Positions 15,161 to 22,314 of a stretch of DNA of 34,215 nucleotides are shown here, piece after piece. The notes beneath the pieces are model-generated. The model searched no databases, had not been told where the DNA came from, and saw nothing but the letters and a program-made list of their open reading frames with translations. A program made the position numbers and the translations under genes. The DNA lies in contig WRJS01000028.1 of the NCBI GenBank assembly GCA_009778475.1, positions 1-34,215 on the forward strand, given 5' to 3'. This DNA comes from Kiritimatiellota bacterium (GTDB taxonomy: Bacteria; Verrucomicrobiota; Kiritimatiellia; RFP12; UBA1067). Position 1 is the first letter of the stretch. Every line of letters begins with the position of its first letter.

Positions 15161-16000
15161 TTATGCGCGCCCCTTCGCTTTGAGGTACTCGAAGCAGCCG
15201 CGGACGTTCTCGATGGACTTCGGGTCGGCCTCGGTCTCGACGATGTACCACTCGGTCACGTCGGACTCGCAGAACGCGAAGACCCCGTCCCAGTCAACGC
15301 CCTTGCGCCCCTCGCCGGGCTGGCCGAGGATGCCCTTGCCGGGATAGACCTCCTTGGCGTGGACGGTGTAGGCGCGCTTGGGGTACTTCTTCAGCCACGC
15401 CACGGGGTCGTCTCCGGCGGAGACCACATGACCGACGTCAAGCTGCATATTGATCTCGGGGGAGACGTGGTCGAAGAAAATCTGGAACTTGGACACGCCC
15501 TCGAACTTGTCCTTGAACTCATGCTGGTGGTTGTGGTAGCCGATGCGGATGCCGGCCTTCTTGGCGGTCTCGACCGCATCCATGAAGACCTTCGCGAAGT
15601 CGATCCAGCCCTGCGCGGTGTCCGCGTTCATGTGCGGGACGGTGACGTAGGTGTTGCCCATCTCGCTGTAGTAGTCGAGGGTCTTGGAGAGGTTCGCGGG
15701 CTTGATGGAGTCGAGGCCCGAGTGCGTGCCGCAGAAGACGAGGCCGAGATCCGCGGCCATCTGCTTGAGTTCCTTCGCGCTCTTGCCGTAGGTGCCGGCG
15801 AGCTCAATGCCTTCATACCCGATTTCCTTGACGGCCTTGAGCGTCCCGAGGAGATCCTGCCCGCAAAGGTCGCGCACGGAATAGAGTTGGACGCCGACCC
15901 TAGGCTTGCGCTTCTTGACCTGCGCGAGCGCGGGCATTGATGCGAGCACGGCGCTGGTCGCGGCGGTTGAAAGAAACTGGCGGCGAGAAAAATGCTTCAT
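15161..16000 (-). CDS. Tat-exported sugar phosphate isomerase/epimerase-like TIM-barrel protein
   Basis: A 279-residue protein on the minus strand. The N-terminus MKHFSRRQFLSTAATS is a twin-arginine signal (SRRQFL), ending near ALAQ. The rest is an AP-endonuclease-2-type barrel: GVQLYSVRDL, GYEGIELAG, YHNHQHEF, MQLDVGHV and a late IVETE. The His, Asp and Glu in these motifs are the usual divalent-metal ligands and catalytic residues. Families with this architecture act on keto/hydroxy sugars or inositols and are common exported proteins in PVC bacteria. ATG 16000 has an AGGAC-like site 9-13 bases upstream, and a good promoter lies at 16059-16087. Exact substrate unknown. Confidence 0.85.
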   Translation of the reverse strand: MKHFSRRQFLSTAATSAVLASMPALAQVKKRKPRVGVQLYSVRDLCGQDLLGTLKAVKEIGYEGIELAGTYGKSAKELKQMAADLGLVFCGTHSGLDSIKPANLSKTLDYYSEMGNTYVTVPHMNADTAQGWIDFAKVFMDAVETAKKAGIRIGYHNHQHEFKDKFEGVSKFQIFFDHVSPEINMQLDVGHVVSAGDDPVAWLKKYPKRAYTVHAKEVYPGKGILGQPGEGRKGVDWDGVFAFCESDVTEWYIVETEADPKSIENVRGCFEYLKAKGRA

Positions 16001-16058
16001 GTCTAACAGTCCTGTTTAGGGTTGTGTAATGAACCAGACCATCCGATTCATTTGTAAC

Positions 16059-16087
16059 AGCGTAACCCTTCTAGCGTTTGCAGTCAA
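16059..16087 (-). promoter_or_regulatory. Promoter of the Tat-exported isomerase-like gene
   Basis: On the minus strand, TTGACT (16087-16082) and TACGCT (16064-16059) are separated by 17 bases. The leader would be about 50 bases to ATG 16000. Confidence 0.55.
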
Positions 16088-16241
16088 GTGGATTTAGAGC
16101 AAATTGAGCGTTTGGGAATCCCAATATTATAGTCATTTAAATTGATGTTATCACACATGATGGAGTGTGGCGGGTTTCCCCCCTTTGGGGGCATTGTATG
16201 GCAACGAAAGGCTAGGCGTTACCTGATGCCAATTTTTTTAG

Positions 16242-16271
16242 TTGATGCGCGGTTGGTGCCTGTGGCATAAT
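16242..16271 (+). promoter_or_regulatory. Promoter of the TPR/glycosidase pair
   Basis: TTGATG (16242-16247) and CATAAT (16266-16271) are separated by 18 bases. Predicted start near 16278, followed by AAGGAGG at 16302-16308 and ATG 16313. Confidence 0.6.
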
Positions 16272-16312
16272 AGAGGCGGAATAACAGAGAGATGTTCTTG
16301 CAAGGAGGCATT

Positions 16313-19300
16313 ATGCGGAAAATGTTGTTGGCGATTGCGATGGTTCCGTGGGTGGCGTTCACGGCGGAACAGGCAGACGCGCTGAAGGGCGCGGCGGCGG
16401 TGCTTCAGGAAATCAAGGCCGGGGTCGAGGCCGCCAAGAAAAAAACGGATGACAACAAGGACACGCCCACGGGCGCGTTCGAGGCGGCGGTCAAGCGTTT
16501 CGCGCAGGAGGCTGACGGCCTCGCGCCGGACGCCGCCGCAGAACGCTGGCTGGAACTCGCGGATCAGCACATCGGGCTGGGTGCGGACGCGGACAAGGGG
16601 CGGGACATCTTTCGTGGCGAATTTTATGATGACTCGGACGACACGGCGGATTTGACGTTTGGAAAACTCGTCATGGCCTTGCCCGCCCCCAACACGTGGG
16701 GACTCATCCGCGAAGGGCTGGACAAACGCCAGCAGGCGGCCTACGCGCCGCGCCGCGCGTTCCTGCAAATCCTCATGGCCTATCTCGCACGGGACATCGA
16801 GACGGCGCAACGCCTGTTGACGGCGTTGAAGGATAAGGATGTGCTTTCGTCCAGCGAATACTCGGAGTTGACAACAGACCTTGCCGGGGAAGAAAAGGAT
16901 TACCGGCAGGAAGAACTTGAAAAACTGCAAGCCGCGTTGAAGTCCCCGACCGTCTCCCAGCGCGGAAGCACACACTATCTGCCGGACCTTGCGGAGATGC
17001 TTCCAATGGAGGAGGCGGAGCAGTTGCTCAGGGCGGTTTTTAAGCAGCGGTTGCCCGTCGAGTTCAAGTATGATGCGGGCGAAGAAACCATTGCGCTGGC
17101 GCAGCGCGTCGCGCTCGAAATGCGTGACGAGCTGGTTGCCCCGTATTGGAATCTCGTGACGGACTCCCCGGAGGGCGGAGCGCTGTACGCGCTGTTCGCG
17201 GAACGCTTCAAGCCCTTTGAGCAGGAACTCCGCTTCGAGAAGGACGGCTCGCTGCCATACGAAATCATGCAGCGGGTGAGGGAGGTCACGGGTGCGCTGG
17301 AGAAGGCCGTCGCGATGAAGCTGAAAGACGGCCGCGTTGACGAGGCGCTGAAACTTGCCCATCCGTTCGTGTCGATGGTCGCGAAGATACCCCAGGAGAA
17401 TGGTGATCGCTCCTCCACGTTGTCTTTCTCGATTGGCGACCGCAGTATCCGCATCCCGGCCCAACACAAGTTTGATTTCTATGTCCGCTTGCTCGGTCAA
17501 GCCCCGAGCCTTCCGATCCCGCGCGCTTTTGCCCTCTCGGGCATCGCGTGCGGGCGGGAGGATGAGGTCGAGCAGTTTTTTCTGAAACGCTTGGATGACG
17601 CTGCCCTGCCGCCATCCCAACGCCGTATGCTTCGCGAGGTGTATGCGGATTTCCTGCTGGCGGTGGATCGCGTTGCGGAGGCGGTGGCGCTTCGGAACGG
17701 CATCCTCGCCGATGCCTTGAAATCGAAAACGAAAACGGAATACGACGATTGGGTTAATTCGGGTTATGCGCTGGAGACCGCCAAGCTGGCCGCGCTGGCG
17801 AACGACGATAAGGCGCAACGCGTCAGCCTCGACCATGCGCTGAAAATATGGGGGATGTTGCAAGAGGGGGGGTGGCATTTAGAATCGCTTATTGAGGGAC
17901 TCGAGCAAAGCGGGCGCGAGTCCGAGGTCGAGCCGTTGCTGATTGACCACATGGTTAAACAACTGGTGGACGAAGATGAGGATGAGCGAAACGACGCGCG
18001 TTTTTCAAAAAGGCTCTTGTCGTTTTACGTCCGCCGTCACCGCATGGCGGATGCCATGGCGTTGCTCGAGACGTCGCCGTGGTGGGGCAAGGCGCGTGAC
18101 GCGCTGGACGTGTTAGAGGACGGTGGCAGTGACTTCGCCAACGCGCTCGCGAACACCCTGTATGAGGCCGGGCGCGTGGTCGAGGCGAAGCAGCTGCTCG
18201 CGGAAATCATGCGGGGCAACCATTCCATGGACTGGTCGTATGAGCTGCTTCTCAAGACGGCGGGCGACGACCTGAATGGCTTCATCGCGCAGATGGACGC
18301 GCTGTATGCCCGCAGTGCGTTTGAGGAGCGCCCCCTGATCTGGAAGGCGGAGGCGCTGCGCCGCCTCAACCGCTTGGAGGAGGCCGAGCGCGTCATACGC
18401 CACGCGCTGAAGGTTGACCCCACCGACGGCGAGCAGCCGCCGGGCGACCGTTGCCGCGCCTACGCCGTCCTCGCGGAGATACTTGACGCGCAGGGCAAGG
18501 CGGACGACGCGAAGTTTTTCAGGGACGTGGTCGAGTCCGTGCGCGTCGCGGAGAAGGGCGACGAGTTTAAGGATCTCGGGCTGGCGCGGCGCAGCTTTGA
18601 GTGCTATGCAAAGGCGGAGGCGCTTTTCGCGGACGCCTATTGCGTGCAGTGGCGGCTGGCCGAGCAACTGTGCGAGATGGGGAAACCCGAGGAGGCCCGC
18701 AAGCATTATGAAATCGCGTTCGAGCGGATGCCCGAGCAGTTCGGGCAGGTCGCCTCGCTGTGCTTCCACTGCATGGGCGTGTTCGACAGCCCCGAGAGCG
18801 TCTCCGCAGGGGAGGGCGTGCTGACGCGCCTTGCCGGGATGCCCCCCGTGCGGCCGACCGTCTATTACCTCCTCGGGCAACTCCGCGAGACCCAGAAGCG
18901 TTACGCGGAGGCCGCCGACTGGTACGCCAAGGCACTGGAGGCCGACCCCGATTACCTTGACGTCATGACCAACCTCTACGGCCTGAAAGGGAAGCTGAAA
19001 GAATCCGACATCGACTGGACCGCCCTCCAGAACAAGATGCTCCGCCTCGCCCCGTTGACGCTCCGCTTCGACGAGTGCGAGATACTGGACTGGTCCACGT
19101 TCTGGGGAATCCGCAACGCCGCCATCAAGACCCTGCCCCCGCCGCTCGAAGCCCTGTTCCCCCTGACCGCGAACGTCAAGCGGCTCGACGACGCGGGCGA
19201 GACCCCACGGCAACAGGCCTCCCGCCATTACCGCAACTATTACAGATCATACAACAGGAGGTTCAGGAGTAGCAACCTGACGGGCGCGGACGTGCTGCTG

Positions 19301-19375
19301 GCAGTGCCTTTCGCGAAAGGACTCGCACAAGCCGACGCGCGCCTCGCCCGCGCAACAGGCGAGGAGGAGGAGTAG
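16313..19375 (+). CDS. Large exported TPR-like repeat protein
   Basis: A 1020-residue protein. AAGGAGG lies 4 bases before ATG 16313, which I prefer over the upstream in-frame ATG 16292. The signal peptide is RKMLLAIAMVPWVAFTAEQ. The remainder is almost wholly alpha-helical and charged, with tetratricopeptide-like units. These are clearest toward the C-terminus, for example GKPEEARKHYEIAFERMP near residue 800 and KRYAEAADWYAKALEADPDY near 865-880. Such proteins act as periplasmic or surface scaffolds; no enzymatic motif was seen. Its last codons (EEEE) supply a GAGGAGGAGGAG ribosome-binding site for the next gene, whose ATG is 1 base after this stop, so the two are translationally coupled and presumably work together. 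Confidence 0.75.
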   Translation: MRKMLLAIAMVPWVAFTAEQADALKGAAAVLQEIKAGVEAAKKKTDDNKDTPTGAFEAAVKRFAQEADGLAPDAAAERWLELADQHIGLGADADKGRDIFRGEFYDDSDDTADLTFGKLVMALPAPNTWGLIREGLDKRQQAAYAPRRAFLQILMAYLARDIETAQRLLTALKDKDVLSSSEYSELTTDLAGEEKDYRQEELEKLQAALKSPTVSQRGSTHYLPDLAEMLPMEEAEQLLRAVFKQRLPVEFKYDAGEETIALAQRVALEMRDELVAPYWNLVTDSPEGGALYALFAERFKPFEQELRFEKDGSLPYEIMQRVREVTGALEKAVAMKLKDGRVDEALKLAHPFVSMVAKIPQENGDRSSTLSFSIGDRSIRIPAQHKFDFYVRLLGQAPSLPIPRAFALSGIACGREDEVEQFFLKRLDDAALPPSQRRMLREVYADFLLAVDRVAEAVALRNGILADALKSKTKTEYDDWVNSGYALETAKLAALANDDKAQRVSLDHALKIWGMLQEGGWHLESLIEGLEQSGRESEVEPLLIDHMVKQLVDEDEDERNDARFSKRLLSFYVRRHRMADAMALLETSPWWGKARDALDVLEDGGSDFANALANTLYEAGRVVEAKQLLAEIMRGNHSMDWSYELLLKTAGDDLNGFIAQMDALYARSAFEERPLIWKAEALRRLNRLEEAERVIRHALKVDPTDGEQPPGDRCRAYAVLAEILDAQGKADDAKFFRDVVESVRVAEKGDEFKDLGLARRSFECYAKAEALFADAYCVQWRLAEQLCEMGKPEEARKHYEIAFERMPEQFGQVASLCFHCMGVFDSPESVSAGEGVLTRLAGMPPVRPTVYYLLGQLRETQKRYAEAADWYAKALEADPDYLDVMTNLYGLKGKLKESDIDWTALQNKMLRLAPLTLRFDECEILDWSTFWGIRNAAIKTLPPPLEALFPLTANVKRLDDAGETPRQQASRHYRNYYRSYNRRFRSSNLTGADVLLAVPFAKGLAQADARLARATGEEEE

Positions 19376-19376
19376 A

Positions 19377-22001
19377 ATGCGCATTGCATTTGAATGGGGC
19401 AACACCGTAGAGACGGATGATTATCCGTCTCCCGATGGCAACAATAATGTAGAGACGGATGATTATCCGTCTCCACGTGGCAGCAAGAATGTAGAGACGG
19501 ATGATTATCCGTCTCCACGTGTCATTGCTTTGTGGAGACGGATAATCATCCGTCTCTACGCCCGTTGTGGTGCGGGGGCAATCCATATTGCATTGTTGCT
19601 GGCCAGCGTGTGCGCGGCGCAGGATCGGTGGGGGCTGGAGAAGCCCCATGTGTGGGCGCGGGACGGGGAGGCGGCCGTCACGCTGGTGCAGGACGGCGAC
19701 GCGCACCGCATACGCCACACGGGCAAGCGCGATTTCAGCTTCGGCGGCTTCGCGCGGATCGGGGCGCAATACGGTGACGTGTTCGAGGTGTCGTGCGAGG
19801 TGCGCGTGACGGATGCCGCGCTGGGCGCGCGCGCGGAGTTGAGCGCGGTCCTGCGCGACGCGGACGGCAAGGAGATGGCATGGACGTGGGGCGCGGTGAC
19901 GTGTCCGGCGACGGGCGAATGGTCGCCCGTGAAGGCGCGGTTCGCCGTCCCCAGAGGAAAGGCGAAACCCGACCCGAATCGGATAGGCCCCACTCCGGAT
20001 TGGGTAATAGAATCTCTCGAAAGGGAGGCGAGCGTCAGCGTCGAGCCGCGCATAACGGGCTGGGCTGCGCAGGTAATCGAGGTCAGGGGGATGGCCGCGG
20101 CGCGGACGGGAGCGCTCTTCAGGAACGGGAACAGTTTAGACTGGCCGAGGATTGCGAGCTTTGAGAACAAAACGCTGAGGGTCGATGTTGACAACAAAAC
20201 GGGAGAAGTGTCGGTCACGGACAAGGACACGGGGCGCATCTGGGCACCCCTGCCGCAGACGACGGGTTACTGGCTCAAGGCGCAGGCAAGGACTCAGTCC
20301 GGCGCAAAGACAGACCATTGGGGAACAGAGACGTGGTGGAGTCCGCAATACACGCTCGTCAACCCGCAGGACATGAGCGAGTTTAACGTCAGGCTCCACT
20401 TGGTGACAAGCAACTCCAGCCCCGAGCTTGAAGTCACCCTCGAAGGTAAGGGCGCGATGCGGCCGCTGGCGTTCCCCGCGCCGTTCGCGACGCGGCCGGG
20501 CGACCGCCTCATCGTGCCGATGAACGAGGGGCTGGGCTACCCCGTGGACGAGGAGCACACGGGGCTGTGGCGGATGTACACCTACGGGGGGCATGGGCTG
20601 TGCATGGCGTTCTTCGGCGTGGTCGAGGACGCCACGGGCGCGGGCTGGATGGCCATCCTCGAAACCCCCGACGACGGCGCGATGGACGTTCGCAAGGGCG
20701 CGGGCGGGCTGTGGCAGGCGGGCGTGGCGTGGGACCCGTGCAAGGGGGAGTACGCCTACCCGCGCAAGGTGCGCTTCGTGTTCTTCGACAAGGGCGGCCA
20801 CGTCGCGATGTGCAAACGCTACCGCGAACACGCGCAGCAGACGGGGCTGCTCAAAACGTTCACCGAGAAGGCCAAGGCCAACCCCAACATCGACCTGCTC
20901 ATCGGCGCGGCGAACATCTGGAGCTGGGACGGCAAGACCGCGCTCGCCGCCGAGATGCAGGCCGCCGGCATGGGGCGGCTCATCTGGAGCGCGGGCGGCA
21001 CCGCCGAAGAGGTCAAGGCCATGAACGCCATGCCCGGCATCCTCACCGGCCGCTACGACATCTATCAGGACATCATGGACCCCGCCAACTTCGACAAGAT
21101 CCGCCACGTCCACGGCGACTGGGTCACCGAGGCCTTCCCCCACGACATCAACTGGGCCGCCCCCGGCGTCCCCCGCACGGGCTGGGAGATCGAGCGCAAG
21201 GACGGCGACGGCATGATCCCCTGCGCCGTCATCTGCGACGCGAAAGCCCTGCCCTACGCCCGCAAGCGCATCGCCGAGGAATTGAAGGCCAAGCCCTACC
21301 GCGCCCGCTTCCTCGACACCACCGTCGCCGCGCCGTGGTTCGAATGCTGGCACCCCGACCACCCCATGACGCGCACCGACAGCAAACGCTGGAAGATGGA
21401 GTTGCTCGGCCTCGTGTCCGGCGAGTTCGGCCTCGTGTGCGGCAGCGAGACCGGCCACGACGCCTCCGTGCCCTTCTGCGACTACTTCGAGGGGATGCTC
21501 AGCCTCGGCAACTACCGCGTCCCCGACTCCGGGCGGCGGACGCAGGTCATCTGGGACGAAGTGCCAGAGAACGTGATGAAATACCAAGTCGGCGAGAAAT
21601 ACCGACTGCCCCTGTGGGAGCTTGTCTATCACGACTGCGTCGTCGCGCAATGGTACTGGGGCGACTACAACAACAAGCTGCCCGCCATCTGGCGCAAGCG
21701 CGACCTCTTCAACGCCCTCTACGGCACGCCCCCCATGTACATGCTCACCCGCAAGATGTGGGACGAGCAGAAAGACCGCTTCGTTGCCAGCTACAAGACC
21801 GCCGCCACCGTCGCCCGCGCCACCGGCTACAGCGAGATGACCGACCACCGCATCCTCACCCCCGACCGCGCCGTCCAGCAAACCGCCTTCGCCAACGGCA
21901 CGACCGTCACCGTCAACTTCGGCGCGGTCTCCTACACGATGCCCGACTGCACCGACCTGCGGCCGATGGAGGTGAAGGTGGAAAGAAAGAATCGGGAATA
22001 G
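19377..22001 (+). CDS. GH129/GH101-like glycosidase (putative alpha-N-acetylgalactosaminidase type) with repeat-expanded N-terminus
   Basis: An 874-residue protein. The start at 19377 is strongly placed by the GAGGAGGAG site and 1-base spacing from the upstream stop. Residues 11-61 derive from a palindromic repeat array (VETDDYPSP three times, then WRRIIIRLY from the inverted copy). Only after it comes a hydrophobic signal-like segment, AGAIHIALLLASVCAA (about 65-80). The mature part has a beta-rich N-terminal region and a barrel domain with D647 in FLDTT, ECWHPDHP and E691 in GSETGHD. The Asp-Glu spacing of 44 resembles the nucleophile/acid pair I recall for GH129 enzymes. GH129 and GH101 remove alpha-linked GalNAc-type sugars from mucin-like glycans; for this protein the substrate is inference. 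With so long a leader, export may be impaired or may use an internal start. Confidence 0.65.
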   Translation: MRIAFEWGNTVETDDYPSPDGNNNVETDDYPSPRGSKNVETDDYPSPRVIALWRRIIIRLYARCGAGAIHIALLLASVCAAQDRWGLEKPHVWARDGEAAVTLVQDGDAHRIRHTGKRDFSFGGFARIGAQYGDVFEVSCEVRVTDAALGARAELSAVLRDADGKEMAWTWGAVTCPATGEWSPVKARFAVPRGKAKPDPNRIGPTPDWVIESLEREASVSVEPRITGWAAQVIEVRGMAAARTGALFRNGNSLDWPRIASFENKTLRVDVDNKTGEVSVTDKDTGRIWAPLPQTTGYWLKAQARTQSGAKTDHWGTETWWSPQYTLVNPQDMSEFNVRLHLVTSNSSPELEVTLEGKGAMRPLAFPAPFATRPGDRLIVPMNEGLGYPVDEEHTGLWRMYTYGGHGLCMAFFGVVEDATGAGWMAILETPDDGAMDVRKGAGGLWQAGVAWDPCKGEYAYPRKVRFVFFDKGGHVAMCKRYREHAQQTGLLKTFTEKAKANPNIDLLIGAANIWSWDGKTALAAEMQAAGMGRLIWSAGGTAEEVKAMNAMPGILTGRYDIYQDIMDPANFDKIRHVHGDWVTEAFPHDINWAAPGVPRTGWEIERKDGDGMIPCAVICDAKALPYARKRIAEELKAKPYRARFLDTTVAAPWFECWHPDHPMTRTDSKRWKMELLGLVSGEFGLVCGSETGHDASVPFCDYFEGMLSLGNYRVPDSGRRTQVIWDEVPENVMKYQVGEKYRLPLWELVYHDCVVAQWYWGDYNNKLPAIWRKRDLFNALYGTPPMYMLTRKMWDEQKDRFVASYKTAATVARATGYSEMTDHRILTPDRAVQQTAFANGTTVTVNFGAVSYTMPDCTDLRPMEVKVERKNRE
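19407..19559. repeat. Coding palindromic tandem repeat, 42-bp period, plus inverted copy
   Basis: Three direct units start at 19407, 19449 and 19491, exactly 42 bases (14 codons) apart. Each holds a 25-28 base near-palindrome GAGACGGATGATTATCCG... ending CTC. A fourth copy, 19532-19559, is a perfect inverted match of 19491-19518 over 28 bases with a 13-base loop, giving a very stable hairpin about 115 bases into the coding sequence. The frame is preserved throughout. Confidence 0.9.
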
Positions 22002-22240
22002 CCCGTATCGGTGTGCGGCCGATGGGGCAGGAAACCGCAATGTGTCTAACGGCTCGCGAGGAGCTCGCCCTCCCTTCAGGCACATTAGAGAAAGGCACAT
22101 TTGAATGTGTCTAACGGCTCGCGAGGACGCTCGCCCTCCATCGTGAAATCTGTGGGACAACCGCGCCAATGGGGTCCCCTTTATTCTTCCTGCCCCCTCC
22201 CCTGTACGCAAAAAAACATCCTTCTCTCAGATTTTGCGGG
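22002..22240. repeat. Mosaic of GGCTCGCGAGG-type repeat modules
   Basis: Two partial copies of the module TGTCTAACGGCTCGCGAGGA (about 22042-22075 and 22107-22140) are related to the core of the element at 11417-11575. The second is followed by TCGTGAAATCTGTG as in that element's right arm. Flanking pieces GTGCGGCCGATGGGGCAG (22012-22030) and CGCGCCAATGGGGTCCCC (22162-22179) match its inner palindrome. No gene is supported; it separates the glycosidase from the next promoter. Confidence 0.75.
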
Positions 22241-22270
22241 TTGACAACCACCCCTATGAAGGAATAACAT
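22241..22270 (+). promoter_or_regulatory. Promoter of the CotH/lamin-tail gene
   Basis: A consensus TTGACA (22241-22246) is followed 18 bases later by TAACAT (22265-22270). TATATT at 22271 is an alternative -10 at poorer spacing. The leader would be about 38 bases. Confidence 0.6.
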
Positions 22271-22314
22271 TATATTAATATTCGAGTTGGATTCGATTGA
22301 GAAAGAAGGTACTT

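Larger units (their letters stand above)
16001..16312. other. Divergent promoter region with candidate operator palindrome
   Basis: This 312-base gap contains the minus-strand promoter (16059-16087), the plus-strand promoter (16242-16271), and a perfect 13-base palindrome TTGGGAATCCCAA at 16112-16124 about 25 bases upstream of the minus-strand -35. A TATTATAGTC lies just after it. No gene or known RNA is supported. Confidence 0.5.

Noticed and set aside
16155..16200. Rho-independent terminator (CCCCCC-TTT-GGGGG)
   Set aside because: The stem is short, no T-run follows, and it lies between divergent genes where no terminator is needed.
19407..19518. CRISPR-like array of 28-base repeats
   Set aside because: Spacing is 42 bases with only 14 bases between repeats, the intervening bases are partly shared, the array is in frame inside a coupled gene, and no cas gene is present.
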